From positions 1-45,915 of the forward strand of contig JAJRTU010000137.1 of NCBI GenBank assembly GCA_024278135.1: a DNA stretch of 45,915 nt, read 5' to 3'. Of the stretch, positions 17,317-27,474 are shown piece after piece. The stretch comes from Gammaproteobacteria bacterium. Lineage in GTDB: Bacteria > Pseudomonadota > Gammaproteobacteria > Eutrophobiales > Eutrophobiaceae. Each line of letters starts with the position of its first letter. The first letter of the stretch is position 1. The position numbers and the translations under genes are program-made. The notes below the pieces were generated by a model that saw only the letters and a program-made list of their open reading frames with translations, was not told where the DNA came from and did not search any database.

Positions 17317-18042
17317 TTATCGCCGGACTCTGCGCGCATAACGCCGGGAACCGTGTCCGGCCTGAAGCAGGCCGACGTTTTTATATTTGAACAGGGGAAT
17401 CAGGGCCATGCCGGCGATAAAGCCGCCTATATGGGCAAACCATGCCACGCCGCCACCCTCTGAGCTGGTCAACGCCGAACTGAGTATCTGCATGCCGAAC
17501 CACAGACCCAGCACCCAGCCCGCGGGCAGTCGAATCAGTTGCGAAAAGAAACCCAGCGGAATAAAGACCAGTACCCTGGCGTGAGGATAAAGCAGGAGAT
17601 AGGCACCGAGCACCCCGGAAATGGCGCCGCTGGCGCCTATCATGGGTATTTGTGAATCCGGATTCTGCAGCGTTTGCCCGGCGACGGCCGCCGCTCCACA
17701 AAGAAGATAAAACACGACAAAGCGAAAATGGCCCATGGCATCCTCGACGTTATTGCCAAAGATCCACAGGTACAGCATATTGCCGGCCAGGTGCATAAAA
17801 CCGCCATGTAAGAACATGGATGTAATGACGGTCATCCCTGCGGGAATCATCACCAGTTCCGCTGGAAGGCTCACTTTATGCAGGAGGACAGCCGGTATCA
17901 CGCCCAGACTGACGACTGCCAGCTGATTCCCCTCAGCACCCAGCGAAACCTGCCACAGATACACCAGTACACACAAGACGATGAGAAAAATCGTGACGAC
18001 GGGAATCAAACTTGTCGGATTATCGTCGTGCAGCGGGATCAT
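17317..18042 (-). CDS. Rhomboid-family intramembrane serine protease
   Basis: A 241-aa membrane protein with six or seven hydrophobic segments. The rhomboid catalytic dyad is visible: Ser138 in IGASGAISGVLGAYLL and His204 in WFAHIGGFIAG. The L1/TM2 motif HGGFMHLAGNMLYLWIFGNNVEDAMG is typical of the bacterial rhomboid group with cytosolic N-terminus. Substrates are unknown. The C-terminus is strongly basic (SRRYARRVRR). It is the last gene of a long minus-strand run that starts at ygfB. Confidence 0.93.
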   Translation of the reverse strand: MIPLHDDNPTSLIPVVTIFLIVLCVLVYLWQVSLGAEGNQLAVVSLGVIPAVLLHKVSLPAELVMIPAGMTVITSMFLHGGFMHLAGNMLYLWIFGNNVEDAMGHFRFVVFYLLCGAAAVAGQTLQNPDSQIPMIGASGAISGVLGAYLLLYPHARVLVFIPLGFFSQLIRLPAGWVLGLWFGMQILSSALTSSEGGGVAWFAHIGGFIAGMALIPLFKYKNVGLLQAGHGSRRYARRVRR

Positions 18043-18063
18043 ACGAGCCTGTTCTCTCCGGGC

Positions 18064-18264
18064 TTATCGCGTTTGCTCTTCTATCGCCTTCGCCCGATCT
18101 TCAGCGGACTTACGTAAAACCGCCTCAACCTCTCTGGCCTTCTCCATTGTTGCTGTTTGTTCTTTCCAGACATTATCGTTACCGGTTTCGTTTTCATTAC
18201 TGTCGGAACAGGCCAACATGAACAGAACGGCCATGACCATCAGCACAGCATGCAAGCATCGCAT
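18064..18264 (-). CDS. Small putative lipoprotein
   Basis: A 66-aa protein. The track ORF starts at 18291, but the ATG at 18264 has a strong AGGAG about 8 bases upstream and begins a standard lipoprotein signal (MRCLHAVLMVMAVLFMLAC), so I start there. After the lipobox Cys the mature part is acidic then helical, with a heptad-like C-terminus (MEKAREVEAVLRKSAEDRAKAIEEQTR). It lies between purC and the rhomboid gene on the same strand. No function is recognised. Confidence 0.7.
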   Translation of the reverse strand: MRCLHAVLMVMAVLFMLACSDSNENETGNDNVWKEQTATMEKAREVEAVLRKSAEDRAKAIEEQTR

Positions 18265-18333
18265 CAATTTTTCTCCTGTATCTATCGCCACCTGGAATAA
18301 ATTTTTCTATTTTTCACTCCCTGCCATCAGTCA

Positions 18334-19227
18334 CTAACGCATCAACCTGTCCTGCGCTTCCCGATATTTTGCTGCGGTGTTATCAATCACTTCCTCCGGT
18401 AACCGAGGCCCCGGGGCCTTTTTATCCCAGTCCAGTGTTTCCAGATAGTCACGGACATATTGCTTGTCGAAGCTCTGGGGACTGCTGCCCGGCCGATACG
18501 TGTCCGCAGGCCAGAATCGCGAAGAATCCGGCGTGAGCACTTCATCGATTAACACCAGTGCACCGTCTTTGTCCATTCCGAATTCAAACTTCGTGTCGGC
18601 GATAATAATACCCTTTTCCAGCGCGTATTCCGCCGCTTCCCGGTATATCTTCAGACTGACGTCACGAACCCGTTCCGCCATGTCCTGGCCCAGCAGTTCT
18701 ATGGTCTTGTCAAAATTGATATTTTCATCATGCTCTCCCACATCGGCCTTGGTAGAGGGTGTATAGATCGCCGTCGGCAATTGTTCAGCCTGTTGCAAAC
18801 CGGCCGGTAACTGGATACCGCACACTGTTCCACTGCTCTGATAGTCCTTCCACCCGGATCCGATAAGGTAACCCCGCACGATGGCCTCCACCGGCAAAGG
18901 TTTCAGTTTCTTTACCACGATACCGCGCCCCGCCAGCGTGTCGCATTCCGTTTCGTCAGCGATAACATCTGCCGGTATCAGGTCGCTGAGATGATTGGCA
19001 ATAATATTCCCGGTACGCTCAAACCAGAAATTGGAGACCGTGGTTAATACCGCTCCTTTACCGGGAATAGGATCCGGCAGAATCACATCAAAGGCGGAAA
19101 GTCTGTCCGTAGTCACGATCAACATATGATTATCATCAACATCATAAATATCACGTACTTTGCCCTTGTTGATTAATGGCAGGCTTTTCAAGTTTGATTC
19201 ATATAATGCTGCTGGTATCTTAGACAT
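18334..19227 (-). CDS. purC: SAICAR synthetase
   Basis: Phosphoribosylaminoimidazole-succinocarboxamide synthase joins Asp to CAIR in purine synthesis. The 297-aa length fits the longer bacterial/yeast-like form rather than the 237-aa E. coli form. Motifs include [29 protein letters not shown], the substrate-binding [16 protein letters not shown] and [12 protein letters not shown], and [13 protein letters not shown]. It is 23 bp downstream of glnS on the same strand. Its pathway starts from PRPP, made by prs in this window. Confidence 0.97.
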   Translation of the reverse strand: MSKIPAALYESNLKSLPLINKGKVRDIYDVDDNHMLIVTTDRLSAFDVILPDPIPGKGAVLTTVSNFWFERTGNIIANHLSDLIPADVIADETECDTLAGRGIVVKKLKPLPVEAIVRGYLIGSGWKDYQSSGTVCGIQLPAGLQQAEQLPTAIYTPSTKADVGEHDENINFDKTIELLGQDMAERVRDVSLKIYREAAEYALEKGIIIADTKFEFGMDKDGALVLIDEVLTPDSSRFWPADTYRPGSSPQSFDKQYVRDYLETLDWDKKAPGPRLPEEVIDNTAAKYREAQDRLMR

Positions 19228-19250
19228 TGTCGGTATCCATTATAATAGAA

Positions 19251-20936
19251 TTATTTTTTGCTCACCTTGCCCCAGGTATCCCGCAGGGTAAGGGTTCGAT
19301 TAAACACCGGGCGCAGAGGATCCCAGTCGTTTTTATCCGCCACAAAATACCCCAGTCGCTCGAACTGAAAACGATCTTCGGCCTGTGCCGTTTTTAAAGA
19401 GGGTTCCACCAAAGCATCACGCAATATTTCGACAGAGGCGGGATTTAAAAAGTCTTTGCTGTCACCGTCCCCCTGCCCGGGATGAGCTGCGGTGAAAAGT
19501 CTGTCATAAAGACGCACTTCAGATTTTATCCCGTGCCGTTCCGACACCCAGTGCAAAGTCCCTTTTACCTTGCGACCATCAGGAGCATTGCCTCCCCGCG
19601 TCGCCGGATCATAGCGGCAACGCAGTTCAACAATTTCTCCTGTCTCCTCGTCCTTGATCACTTCCTGACAGGTAATAAAGTAAGCATAACGCAGGCGGAC
19701 TTCCCGTCCCGGTGCCAGGCGGAAAAATTTCTTCGGCGCCTCTTCCATAAAATCATCCTGTTCTATGTAGATGACCCGGCTGAACGGCACCTTGCGCGAA
19801 CCCATCTCCGGCTTTTGCGGATGGTTGGCTGCCTCCAGTTCTTCTTCACCGTCTTCCGGATAATTTTCGATGACCACTTTTAAAGGTCTTAAAACGGCCA
19901 TCGCCCTGGGGGCATTTTTATCCAGATCCTCACGCAGGGAGTTTTCGAGTACACCAATATCTATACGCGTATCACTTTTGGTGACACCGATACGATCACA
20001 AAAATCCCGGATAGCCGCTGCAGTAAACCCCCGCCGTCGCAAACCGGACAGAGTCGGCATCCGTGGATCGTCCCAGCCGCTGACGTGAGCTTCCTTCACC
20101 AGTTCGATGAGTTTGCGTTTGCTCAACACGGTATAGCTCAGATTGAGTCTGGCAAATTCATACTGCCTGGGTCGTGAGGGCGTTTCCAGATTGTCAATGA
20201 ACCAGTCATAGAGAGCACGATGATCTTCGAACTCCAGCGTACAAACGGAATGGGTGATGTGCTCTATTGCATCTGACAGGCAATGGGTGAAATCATACAT
20301 GGGATAGATGCACCAGCGGTCACCGCTGCGATGATGGGGGGCCTTTCTGATACGGTAAATTATCGGGTCACGCATGTTGATATTCGGCGAAGCCATATCG
20401 ATCTTTGCCCGCAACACGCTTTGCCCTTCTTCCAGTCTGCCATCGCGCATGTCTTCGAACAGCGCCAGATTTTCATCCACAGAACGGTCCCGCCAGGGAC
20501 TTTCCCTGCCTGGCTCAGTCAAGGTGCCTCGATATTCCCGAATCTCCTCCGCACTGAGGCTGTCGACATAGGCCTTGCCCTGTTTTATCAGATCCACGGC
20601 ATATTGATACAGCTGATCAAAATAGTCCGAGGCGAAGTATTCTCTGTCTTCCCAGTCAAACCCCAGCCAGCGCACATCCTGCCTGATCGACTCCACATAT
20701 TCCGTCTCTTCCTTCTCCGGATTGGTGTCATCGAAACGCAGGTTACACAGGCCACCGAACTCCTGTGCCAGACCAAAATTCAGGCAAATGGACTTGGCGT
20801 GGCCAATATGCAGATAGCCATTGGGTTCGGGCGGGAAGCGAGTATGGACGCGCCCCTCAATTCTATTTTGTTGCAGATCCTCGCTGATTATCTTACGGAT
20901 AAAATTGCTGGGAACTGATATCTCATTTTCCGACAT
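19251..20936 (-). CDS. glnS: Glutaminyl-tRNA synthetase
   Basis: Class I aminoacyl-tRNA synthetase that charges tRNA-Gln. The 561-aa protein shows the HIGH motif as [15 protein letters not shown] near residue 40 and a KMSKS-type loop as VLSKRKL. Other conserved stretches are [36 protein letters not shown] and [21 protein letters not shown]. The C-terminal beta-barrel anticodon-binding region ends in [14 protein letters not shown]. It lies between ubiH (28 bp upstream) and purC (23 bp downstream). The presence of GlnRS agrees with a gammaproteobacterium. Confidence 0.97.
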   Translation of the reverse strand: MSENEISVPSNFIRKIISEDLQQNRIEGRVHTRFPPEPNGYLHIGHAKSICLNFGLAQEFGGLCNLRFDDTNPEKEETEYVESIRQDVRWLGFDWEDREYFASDYFDQLYQYAVDLIKQGKAYVDSLSAEEIREYRGTLTEPGRESPWRDRSVDENLALFEDMRDGRLEEGQSVLRAKIDMASPNINMRDPIIYRIRKAPHHRSGDRWCIYPMYDFTHCLSDAIEHITHSVCTLEFEDHRALYDWFIDNLETPSRPRQYEFARLNLSYTVLSKRKLIELVKEAHVSGWDDPRMPTLSGLRRRGFTAAAIRDFCDRIGVTKSDTRIDIGVLENSLREDLDKNAPRAMAVLRPLKVVIENYPEDGEEELEAANHPQKPEMGSRKVPFSRVIYIEQDDFMEEAPKKFFRLAPGREVRLRYAYFITCQEVIKDEETGEIVELRCRYDPATRGGNAPDGRKVKGTLHWVSERHGIKSEVRLYDRLFTAAHPGQGDGDSKDFLNPASVEILRDALVEPSLKTAQAEDRFQFERLGYFVADKNDWDPLRPVFNRTLTLRDTWGKVSKK

Positions 20937-20964
20937 AAATTTTCCACTTAACTCAGGTACGATT

Positions 20965-22173
20965 TCATTTTGCCGCTACCGGCAGGTCACCGGACAGACC
21001 CATTGCATAACGCATAATAGTGTGTTTCAAAGGAATAAACGAATTGGCGAAATTCAGTGCCCGGTTGCGCAGCATCGGCACAGGCGAAGACTGATTCTCA
21101 AAGACGTATTTGAAACCTTCCATCGTCATCATCACTATCCTGTTTTCGCCCTTTCGCCATCGTTCGTAGCTTCGCAACACCCGCCTGCCCCCTATATCCC
21201 TGCCTTTTACCCCTGCTTCCAGTATCAATTGCGCCAGGCTGGCGGCGTCAAGCAAGCCCAGGTTTGCCCCCTGTCCCGCCAGAGGATGTACGGAATGCGC
21301 AGCATCACCAATGAGGGCAAAACGTTCGCGACAATAATATTCCGCCTCTGCCCGGCGCAAAGGAAAACAGCTTCTGCGCTCACTTTCCTTTACTTCCCCG
21401 AGCGTATGTTCGAAAGCCGCCTGCAGGGCCTGGTTGAATTCCCTTTCAGTCATTTTTAAAAGTGCTTCTGCATGGGCCGGTCGGGTAGACCAGACGATGC
21501 CACATTGATGATCCGGATACATTGGTAAAAAAGCCAGCGGTCCATCCGTCAAAAATCGTTGTCGGGCAATTTCTCCATGAGGCAAGGCGGTTCTTGTCAC
21601 ACAGACCACCGCCCGTTGCCGGTAATCGTGTACGCGGTAGTTTATCCCGGCCATCGCTCTGCAGGCAGACTGCACTCCATCGGCGGCCACCAGTAAATGC
21701 GCCGATATGTTTTCACCCTTATCCAATATTACCGAAACATGATCGTCCTGCCACTGAATATCGCAGGGTCGGGAGTTATGGAGTACGCTGATCCCGGACA
21801 GGGAACGGACTGCCTGCTCCAGACTGGTCTGCAATACTGCTTGCTCGACAATATAGCCCAGTGTCGGCCGGCCAAGTTCGGTACTGTCAAAAGCTATCGC
21901 ACCGCTGCCATTTTCATCCCAGACCTGCATGCCCCGAAAACAGGCAAGACGATCCTGCGGCAAGCACTGCCAGGCATGAAAACTGGCAAGAATATTCCGG
22001 GAAGCATGGGTGATCGCCAATGCCCGTGGATCATCCGGGACTGAATCCACCCGGTCGATTTTTTCACCGGCCTCTATCACGACGCACTCCAGTCCCTGAT
22101 GGCCCAACAAGCCCGCCAGCGTGAGACCCGCCAGACCGCCCCCGACGATAATCACGTCATACTCAGTTTGCAT
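20965..22173 (-). CDS. ubiH: UbiH/VisC-family FAD-dependent monooxygenase
   Basis: A 402-aa flavoprotein hydroxylase of ubiquinone biosynthesis. The FAD dinucleotide loop is [15 protein letters not shown] near residue 11, the DG motif is [13 protein letters not shown], and the C-terminal GD motif is [25 protein letters not shown]. UbiH, UbiF and UbiI/VisC are close paralogues. I favour UbiH because the gene directly follows pepP (15 bp), as in the E. coli ygfB-pepP-ubiH operon, but ring-position specificity is not proved by the sequence. Confidence 0.88.
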   Translation of the reverse strand: MQTEYDVIIVGGGLAGLTLAGLLGHQGLECVVIEAGEKIDRVDSVPDDPRALAITHASRNILASFHAWQCLPQDRLACFRGMQVWDENGSGAIAFDSTELGRPTLGYIVEQAVLQTSLEQAVRSLSGISVLHNSRPCDIQWQDDHVSVILDKGENISAHLLVAADGVQSACRAMAGINYRVHDYRQRAVVCVTRTALPHGEIARQRFLTDGPLAFLPMYPDHQCGIVWSTRPAHAEALLKMTEREFNQALQAAFEHTLGEVKESERRSCFPLRRAEAEYYCRERFALIGDAAHSVHPLAGQGANLGLLDAASLAQLILEAGVKGRDIGGRRVLRSYERWRKGENRIVMMTMEGFKYVFENQSSPVPMLRNRALNFANSFIPLKHTIMRYAMGLSGDLPVAAK

Positions 22174-22188
22174 CCAGGCCCGGCTCCC

Positions 22189-23505
22189 TCAGGCGGCCTT
22201 GCCGGCAGCCATCAGCGCTTCTATTTCATCAACCGTCTTGGGCATGTCCTTGCTGAGCACATCATGGCCATCCTTTGTGACCAGCACGTCGTCTTCGATT
22301 CGTATACCAATATCCCACCATTTTTTTGCCAGACCGCGACCCGGTGCCAGATACAGTCCGGGCTCTATAGTCAGAACCATGCCCGCTTCGAGCATGCGCC
22401 ATTCGCTATCCACTTTATAGTCTCCCACATCATGCACATCCATGCCCAGCCAGTGACCGGTACGATGCATGTAATACTTCGTATAGGCCTTCTCCTTGAT
22501 CAGACTGCGCACGCGACCCTTTAAAATACCCAGAGCGACCAATCCAGTGGTCACCGCATGTACAGCAGCTTCATGGGGATCGTTCCAGTGGTTGCCGGGC
22601 TGAACGGCTTCAATTGCAGCCAACTGGGCTTTCAGTACAACTTCATAAACCGCCTTTTGCGCCTCACTGAAAATACCATTAACGGGAAAAGTACGGGTAA
22701 TGTCACTGGCGTAACTTTCGTATTCCGCACCAGCGTCTATGAGCAGGATATCGCCGTCTCTGAGTTCGTCCGAATTATCCGTGTAATGCAGGATACAACT
22801 GTTTGCACCGCCGCCAACAATGGAGGAATAGGCCGGACTGCGGGCACCCCGACGGGTAAATTCGTAGGTCAATTCAGCTTCTATCTGGTATTCCATCATA
22901 CCGGGCCGGCACATCTGCATGGCCCGCCTGTGTGCGGCAGCAGAGATACGGGCCGCCTGACGCATGGCCTTTATCTCATGGCGACTCTTGTACAGCCGCA
23001 TATCATGTAAAATATGGTTCAGCGTGATGAACTCATCCGGTGCACTGATACCGTTTCGGGCCTGATCACGTACATGTTTTACCCAACTCAACAATCGCTG
23101 ATCAAAAGCCGGATCATTGCCCATCGTATAATAAATACGCTCCTGATCTCCAAGCAGGCCGGGCAGGATGTCATCCAGATCTTCTATGGGAAACGCGTCA
23201 TCGGCACCATGTTTTTCAACTGCGCCTTCCAGTCCGGCCCGAATCCCGTTCCAGGTCTCCATCCTGGCATCCCGTTCCCGGCAAAACAGGATGTATTCAC
23301 CGGATGAGCGCCCGGGGATCAACACCGCAACCGACTCCGGTTCGGCAAAACCCGTCAGATAATAGAAATCGCTGTCGTGCCGAAACGGGTATTCAACATC
23401 CCGGTTGCGAATACGTACCGGTGCAGTCGGAATAATGGCGATACTTTCATCTCCCATCATGTCCATCAATCGTTTGCGACGACGTTGGAATTCGCGCGTG
23501 TCCAC
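22189..23505 (-). CDS. pepP: Xaa-Pro aminopeptidase (aminopeptidase P)
   Basis: A 438-aa metalloprotease that removes N-terminal residues preceding proline. The N-terminal AMP_N domain (RRRKRLMDMMGDESIAIIPTAP) is followed by a pita-bread catalytic domain with the dimetal ligands in LIDAGAEYESYASDITRTFPVNG, the His in RTGHWLGMDVHDVGDY, and Glu in TIEPGLYL and IRIEDDVLV. It starts at a GTG that overlaps the ygfB stop by one base (TAGTG), with GGAGG ten bases upstream, so translation is coupled to ygfB. ubiH follows after 15 bp. Confidence 0.96.
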   Translation of the reverse strand: MDTREFQRRRKRLMDMMGDESIAIIPTAPVRIRNRDVEYPFRHDSDFYYLTGFAEPESVAVLIPGRSSGEYILFCRERDARMETWNGIRAGLEGAVEKHGADDAFPIEDLDDILPGLLGDQERIYYTMGNDPAFDQRLLSWVKHVRDQARNGISAPDEFITLNHILHDMRLYKSRHEIKAMRQAARISAAAHRRAMQMCRPGMMEYQIEAELTYEFTRRGARSPAYSSIVGGGANSCILHYTDNSDELRDGDILLIDAGAEYESYASDITRTFPVNGIFSEAQKAVYEVVLKAQLAAIEAVQPGNHWNDPHEAAVHAVTTGLVALGILKGRVRSLIKEKAYTKYYMHRTGHWLGMDVHDVGDYKVDSEWRMLEAGMVLTIEPGLYLAPGRGLAKKWWDIGIRIEDDVLVTKDGHDVLSKDMPKTVDEIEALMAAGKAA

Positions 23506-24047
23506 TAATGTAATACCTCCGGTTGGCCAAATGCAGGCAGTGATTCTTCAAAAATCAATATGGCACCCATGCGCACATATTCAATCAACTCCATTAAGGA
23601 ATGTTCGTCCCCGGCATCTTCCCCGTCGATCCCAAGCCGGCATATCTGGCTGAAATCTTCCAGGACTTCATTACATTGTTCGGAATTACCGGCCGGATTT
23701 GGTGTTTCACTGACACCATAACCGTTCAGGAAACCGTGACACCAGTTGCCCAGGGCTTCCGCCCGTAAAGCCATGGACACCTCATCATCGGGCAATAACA
23801 GCTGCAGACCGAACTCGGCTGAGTGCATTTGCGCAAGGGTCTCCGAGGCCAGATGCCTCACTTCTTCAAAACAGGTACGCGCCAAATTGTCGTCATCGCC
23901 CTGTATATTGAGAAAATCCTCCCACAAAGTTTCATCTGCCGTGCCAGTCGCACATATCTGACCGCAGACAAAGCCATGGCATTCAGTCGCATAGGCCTCG
24001 GCCTCAACCCGCACCAGCAGGGCATCGAGCACATCAAAATCAGGCAT
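23505..24047 (-). CDS. YgfB/UPF0149-family protein
   Basis: A cytoplasmic all-helical protein of the UPF0149 family, recognised by ECHGFVCGQICA and by ALGNWCHGFLNGYGV with its usual ygfB-pepP-ubiH context. The track ORF starts at 24116, but family members start near MPDFDVLDALL, so I use the ATG at 24047 (180 aa). An AGGAGG lies 12 bases upstream, with a nearer GAAGG. An in-frame TTG at 24056 is another possibility. The protein is acidic and ends one base into pepP. In Pseudomonas aeruginosa a YgfB homologue has a regulatory role in beta-lactam resistance; whether this applies here is unknown. Confidence 0.9.
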   Translation of the reverse strand: MPDFDVLDALLVRVEAEAYATECHGFVCGQICATGTADETLWEDFLNIQGDDDNLARTCFEEVRHLASETLAQMHSAEFGLQLLLPDDEVSMALRAEALGNWCHGFLNGYGVSETPNPAGNSEQCNEVLEDFSQICRLGIDGEDAGDEHSLMELIEYVRMGAILIFEESLPAFGQPEVLH

Positions 24048-24227
24048 CGCCTTCAAAATCCTCCTTTTCATTCGTTTTCCAACACTGCATTCTGCAAGGC
24101 AAGCGGGGGTAAACACAAGTCACAACGTCAAATACCCGTTTCAACTGTTGACCGTCATGTATCACCGCTCTATATTGAACGCTAATGATACTCACCAATG
24201 CCCAATGCTGACAAATAAGTAGCCACC

Positions 24228-24446
24228 ATGACTGATACCGAAAACATGGATCTTGTCGCCCTTGAAGGCCGGGTCGACGAGCTCATCCGCACAGTGGACG
24301 AACTTAAATCGGAAAACTCCGCCTTGCGTAACCAGCAGGACAATCTGGTCAGCGAACGCGCAACGCTGATTGAAAAGACCGAGCAGGCCAGGATCCGTAT
24401 TGAATCGATGATTTCACGCTTACGAGCAATGGAAACACGCTCATGA
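24228..24446 (+). CDS. TIGR02449-like short coiled-coil protein
   Basis: A 72-aa, highly charged protein that is almost entirely coiled coil (VDELIRTVDELKSENSALRNQQDNLVSERATLIEKTEQARIRIESMISRL). Its size, ending (SMISRLRAMET) and place directly before zapA match the small gammaproteobacterial family TIGR02449. Its stop overlaps the zapA start by 4 bp (ATGA), suggesting stoichiometric co-translation and a link to cell division, which is inference. It is divergent from ygfB. Confidence 0.85.
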   Translation: MTDTENMDLVALEGRVDELIRTVDELKSENSALRNQQDNLVSERATLIEKTEQARIRIESMISRLRAMETRS

Positions 24447-24757
24447 ATGAAAGTGGCAAGCCCATCACTGTTAACATCCTGGACAAGGAATACCTTATTT
24501 CCTGCGATGAGAGCGAACGTGAGCAGTTACACACCGCCGCCACTTACCTCAATACAAAAATGCAGGACATGAAAAACAGCGGCAGAGTCATTGGCGGAGA
24601 GAGAATTGCAGTAATGACTGCGCTGAATCTGGCACACGAATTGCTGGCTTACAAACAGGAAAATGATAACTATACTTCCAGTATAGATACGACGATTCAA
24701 CGTTTGCAAAGCAAGATAGATGAGGCTCTGGTCAAGGGCAATCAACTGGAAATGTAG
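24443..24757 (+). CDS. zapA: Cell division protein ZapA
   Basis: ZapA binds FtsZ filaments and promotes their bundling at the division ring. The 104-aa protein has the family's N-terminal globular part (PITVNILDKEYLISCDESEREQLHTAATYLNTKMQDMKNSGRVIGGERIAVMTALNLAHELL) and a C-terminal coiled coil. The start overlaps the preceding TIGR02449-like gene. It is followed by a GC-rich hairpin and then 6S RNA, the conserved zapA-ssrS order of gammaproteobacteria. Confidence 0.95.
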   Translation: MNESGKPITVNILDKEYLISCDESEREQLHTAATYLNTKMQDMKNSGRVIGGERIAVMTALNLAHELLAYKQENDNYTSSIDTTIQRLQSKIDEALVKGNQLEM

Positions 24758-24778
24758 GCGGCCGTTTAGACGGGCCGC
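24758..24778 (+). terminator. GC-rich hairpin directly after the zapA stop
   Basis: GCGGCC and GGCCGC, extended by GT/AC next to a single bulged G, fold around a TTAG loop immediately after the zapA stop codon. No T run follows, so it is not a canonical intrinsic terminator. It may protect the zapA mRNA end or separate it from the 6S RNA transcript that starts about 20 bases later. Confidence 0.4.
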
Positions 24779-24797
24779 GAGTAACAGGAATTAGATT

Positions 24798-24993
24798 TGG
24801 GTATCTTCTGCGGTGTTTGTGATTAGACAGGTGTAACTTGAGCCGATAATACACTAACCAGGGAACTAAACAGCGATGTTGTTGTGCACACCCCCCGCTA
24901 AGGTGGGCAGCCTGATATGTCGCTAGCTGTTCCCACTTGATCCTATGGTTCAAGTTGGATTGTCTTTTGAACGACATTGCGGTTGATACCCAT
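24798..24993 (+). ncRNA. ssrS: 6S RNA
   Basis: 6S RNA mimics an open promoter and sequesters sigma-70 RNA polymerase in stationary phase. Support comes from place (directly after zapA) and structure. The closing stem GGGTATC (24799) pairs with GATACCC (24985), and after a small TT/TT loop CTGCGGTGT pairs with ACATTGCGG with several G-U pairs. The conserved GAGCCGATA is present, as is the hairpin ACTTGATCC..GGTTCAAGT that corresponds to CTTGAACC..GGTTCAAG in E. coli. GGGAAC/GTTCCC and AGCGA/TCGCT form the inner stems. The usual downstream fthC/ygfA is absent; ilvA follows on the other strand. Ends are approximate. Confidence 0.9.
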
Positions 24994-25172
24994 CCTTTCT
25001 CTCGGGAATTTTGATCATTGCCGTATCGAATTTCACCTGCTACAAATTTCAGGAGTTTGATTCAGTGAACCGTGTTTGCCGGGCTGAGCGGACAAACTTG
25101 CCGGTTCGGAAGGCAGTATGGACTGAAACTTGAAAAAGGCGGGAATACAGGACCTGATATCACATCGCAAGT

Positions 25173-26693
25173 TCAGCCCAGAAACATCCGGTAGGCCGGA
25201 TTCTCCTTTTCATCCAGATACTCCATTCCCAGACCATCCAGAAATAACTGGAATTCCTCTCGATCTTTGTCAGGGACCTGTATGCCCAGCAATACTCGAC
25301 CGTACGCGGCGCCATGATTGCGGTAATGAAACAAACTGATGTTCCAGCGATCGCTCATGGCTGTTAAAAAGTACAACAGTGCTCCTGAGCGCTCGGGAAA
25401 CTCAAAGCGGTAAAGCAACTCATCATCAATCTGACTGCTGCCGCCAACCATATAACGGATATGCATCTTGGCCACTTCGTTGTCGCTCATATCCAGCACC
25501 TCGTAGCCCCTGGCTTTCAGACTTTCCAACAGCCCCTGTTTTTCCTGCAGGCCTTTTTTTAATCGTATACCGACAAAGACATGGGCCTGCCGGCTGTCAG
25601 AGTAACGGTAGTTGAACTCGGTGATGAGCCGTGGCCCCAGATCATGGCAGAGAATGCGGAAACTTCCCGGGCGTTCCGGAATGGTGATACAAAGCAGGGC
25701 CTCTCTTTGTTCGCCCAGGGCAGCCAGTTCGGCAATATGACGCAAGCGATCAAAATTGACATTGGCACCACTGAACACGGCAACCAGCTCCTGGCCCCGT
25801 ATCTGTTCTCTGCTTACATACTGTTTCAAACCGGCCAGCGCGAGGGCTCCCGCCGGTTCCGGTATGGCCCGACTGTCTTCGAAAATATCTTTTACCGCCG
25901 CACAGATTTCATCCACATTCACCAGCAGGACTTCATCGATCAATTCGCGGCACAGGCGGAAATTCTCCTCACCCACCTGCTTCACCGCCGCTCCGTCCGC
26001 AAAAACACCGATATGCTCCAGCGCTACTCTTTCTCCTGCCGCCATCGCGCGATACAAACAGGGTGCTTCGTCCGGCTCGACGGCGACGATCCTGATGGAA
26101 GGTTTGACTGATTTAACATGTGCTGCCAGCCCGGCAATCAAACCACCGCCACCGACAGGCACAAAAATAATATCCGGCCCGGCGTGCTGCTCCAGGATCT
26201 CCACGCCCACCGTCGCCTGGCCCGCGATAATCAGCGGGTGATCATAGGGGGGAATATAAGTAAGGCCCTGCGCGGATGCCCGTTCCAGGGCATAGTCTCT
26301 GGCATCGTCATAATTATTACCATGCAGGATCACCTTTGCCTGCAAACGCCTGACGGAAGTCACTTTTATTTCCGGGGTGGTTTTCGGCATGACGATGGTG
26401 GCGGCAATATCCAGCTTCTGTGCCGCCAGTGCGACGCCCTGAGCATGGTTGCCGGCCGACGCGGCCAACACGCCGGTGTCTCTCAAGACTTCTGCAAGCG
26501 AGGCCATCATGTTATAAGCGCCCCGGATTTTATAGGAAAACACCGGCTGTCGATCTTCCCGCTTCAACCAGATCCGGTTGTCATAAATTTCACTGAGCTG
26601 TGGCGCATAATCAAGATCGGTTTTGTTGGCCAACTGATAGACACGCCGGCTCGCTTCCGCAATTAATTGTTTGTATTCATTGAACATCGGCAT
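25173..26693 (-). CDS. ilvA: Threonine dehydratase, biosynthetic
   Basis: PLP enzyme that deaminates threonine to 2-oxobutanoate, the first step of isoleucine synthesis. The 506-aa length includes a catalytic domain (about 1-325) with the PLP Lys in FSYKIRGAYNMMASL, ASAGNHAQGVALAA and PVGGGGLIAGLAAHVK. Two C-terminal ACT-like regulatory domains follow (ITIPERPGSFRILCHDLG and FEFPERSGALLYFLTAM), which in the family sense isoleucine and valine. This length marks it as biosynthetic rather than catabolic (TdcB). It is divergent from rpiA, as in Pseudomonas. Confidence 0.96.
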   Translation of the reverse strand: MPMFNEYKQLIAEASRRVYQLANKTDLDYAPQLSEIYDNRIWLKREDRQPVFSYKIRGAYNMMASLAEVLRDTGVLAASAGNHAQGVALAAQKLDIAATIVMPKTTPEIKVTSVRRLQAKVILHGNNYDDARDYALERASAQGLTYIPPYDHPLIIAGQATVGVEILEQHAGPDIIFVPVGGGGLIAGLAAHVKSVKPSIRIVAVEPDEAPCLYRAMAAGERVALEHIGVFADGAAVKQVGEENFRLCRELIDEVLLVNVDEICAAVKDIFEDSRAIPEPAGALALAGLKQYVSREQIRGQELVAVFSGANVNFDRLRHIAELAALGEQREALLCITIPERPGSFRILCHDLGPRLITEFNYRYSDSRQAHVFVGIRLKKGLQEKQGLLESLKARGYEVLDMSDNEVAKMHIRYMVGGSSQIDDELLYRFEFPERSGALLYFLTAMSDRWNISLFHYRNHGAAYGRVLLGIQVPDKDREEFQLFLDGLGMEYLDEKENPAYRMFLG

Positions 26694-26783
26694 AAGATAA
26701 CATTTACTGCTTGCTGTCAGAAACTTTCAGCCTGACGGCAAGCGAAAGCCTGCTCTTTCTCTTCTGAAACCGGGACAACAACT

Positions 26784-27440
26784 GTGAATCAAGATGAAAT
26801 GAAACAAGCTGTCGCTGAGGCGGCACTGAAGTATATCGACGATGATATGATCGTCGGGGTCGGCACCGGCAGCACAGTGAATTTTTTTATTGATTCGCTG
26901 GCCACCATTAAACATCGTATTGACGGTGCCGTCGCCAGCTCCATAATGACAGAAGAACGCCTGCGGGCGCATCACATCCCGGTTCTGGACCTGAACAGTG
27001 TCGGAACCTTGGCGGTTTATATCGACGGGGCTGACGAAGCGACAAAGCACCTGCATTTGATCAAAGGCGGTGGTGGTGCCCTGACCCGGGAAAAGATTAT
27101 TGCTGCCGCCAGTAAAACCTTTATCTGCATTATCGATAACAACAAGGAAGTGGATATACTGGGTAACTTCCCCCTGCCGGTAGAGGTGATCCCGATGGCG
27201 CAAAGCTATGTCGCCCGGGAACTGGTCAAACTGGGTGGACAGCCGGTGTTACGTGAAGGCTTTCGTACGGATAACGGCAATATCATTCTTGATATACATC
27301 ATCTTCGTATTATTGAGCCGCTTGAGCTGGAACAGGTGATAAATAATATCACCGGCGTGGTCACTAACGGCTTATTTGCCAGACGCGGGGCAGACATATT
27401 GCTGGTAGCCGATAACAATGGCGTGCGTCAGCTTGACTGA
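26784..27440 (+). CDS. rpiA: Ribose-5-phosphate isomerase A
   Basis: Interconverts ribulose-5-phosphate and ribose-5-phosphate in the pentose phosphate pathway. The 218-aa protein has the phosphate loop [13 protein letters not shown], the active-site motifs YIDGADEAT and [13 protein letters not shown], and the C-terminal [19 protein letters not shown]. Translation starts at a GTG ([18 protein letters not shown]), the normal family start. It is divergent from ilvA with a 90-bp spacer and is followed by a small T-rich hairpin. Confidence 0.97.
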   Translation: MNQDEMKQAVAEAALKYIDDDMIVGVGTGSTVNFFIDSLATIKHRIDGAVASSIMTEERLRAHHIPVLDLNSVGTLAVYIDGADEATKHLHLIKGGGGALTREKIIAAASKTFICIIDNNKEVDILGNFPLPVEVIPMAQSYVARELVKLGGQPVLREGFRTDNGNIILDIHHLRIIEPLELEQVINNITGVVTNGLFARRGADILLVADNNGVRQLD

Positions 27441-27450
27441 GAGGGAAATA

Positions 27451-27474
27451 GCGACTAATTATTAGCTGTTTTTT
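27451..27474 (+). terminator. Weak hairpin with T6 tail after rpiA
   Basis: CTAA-TTA-TTAG forms a tiny stem just before a run of six T, about 15 bp past the rpiA stop. The stem is too weak for confidence. A second short stem, CCCGG/CCGGG at 27522-27540, lies further down before the small membrane-protein gene. Confidence 0.3.

Noticed and set aside
25065-25133. A 22-codon GTG ORF with a nearby CAGGAG between 6S RNA and ilvA
   Set aside because: It is very short, has a non-ATG start, no pattern in the product and lies next to a structured RNA. Without conservation data it cannot be told from chance.
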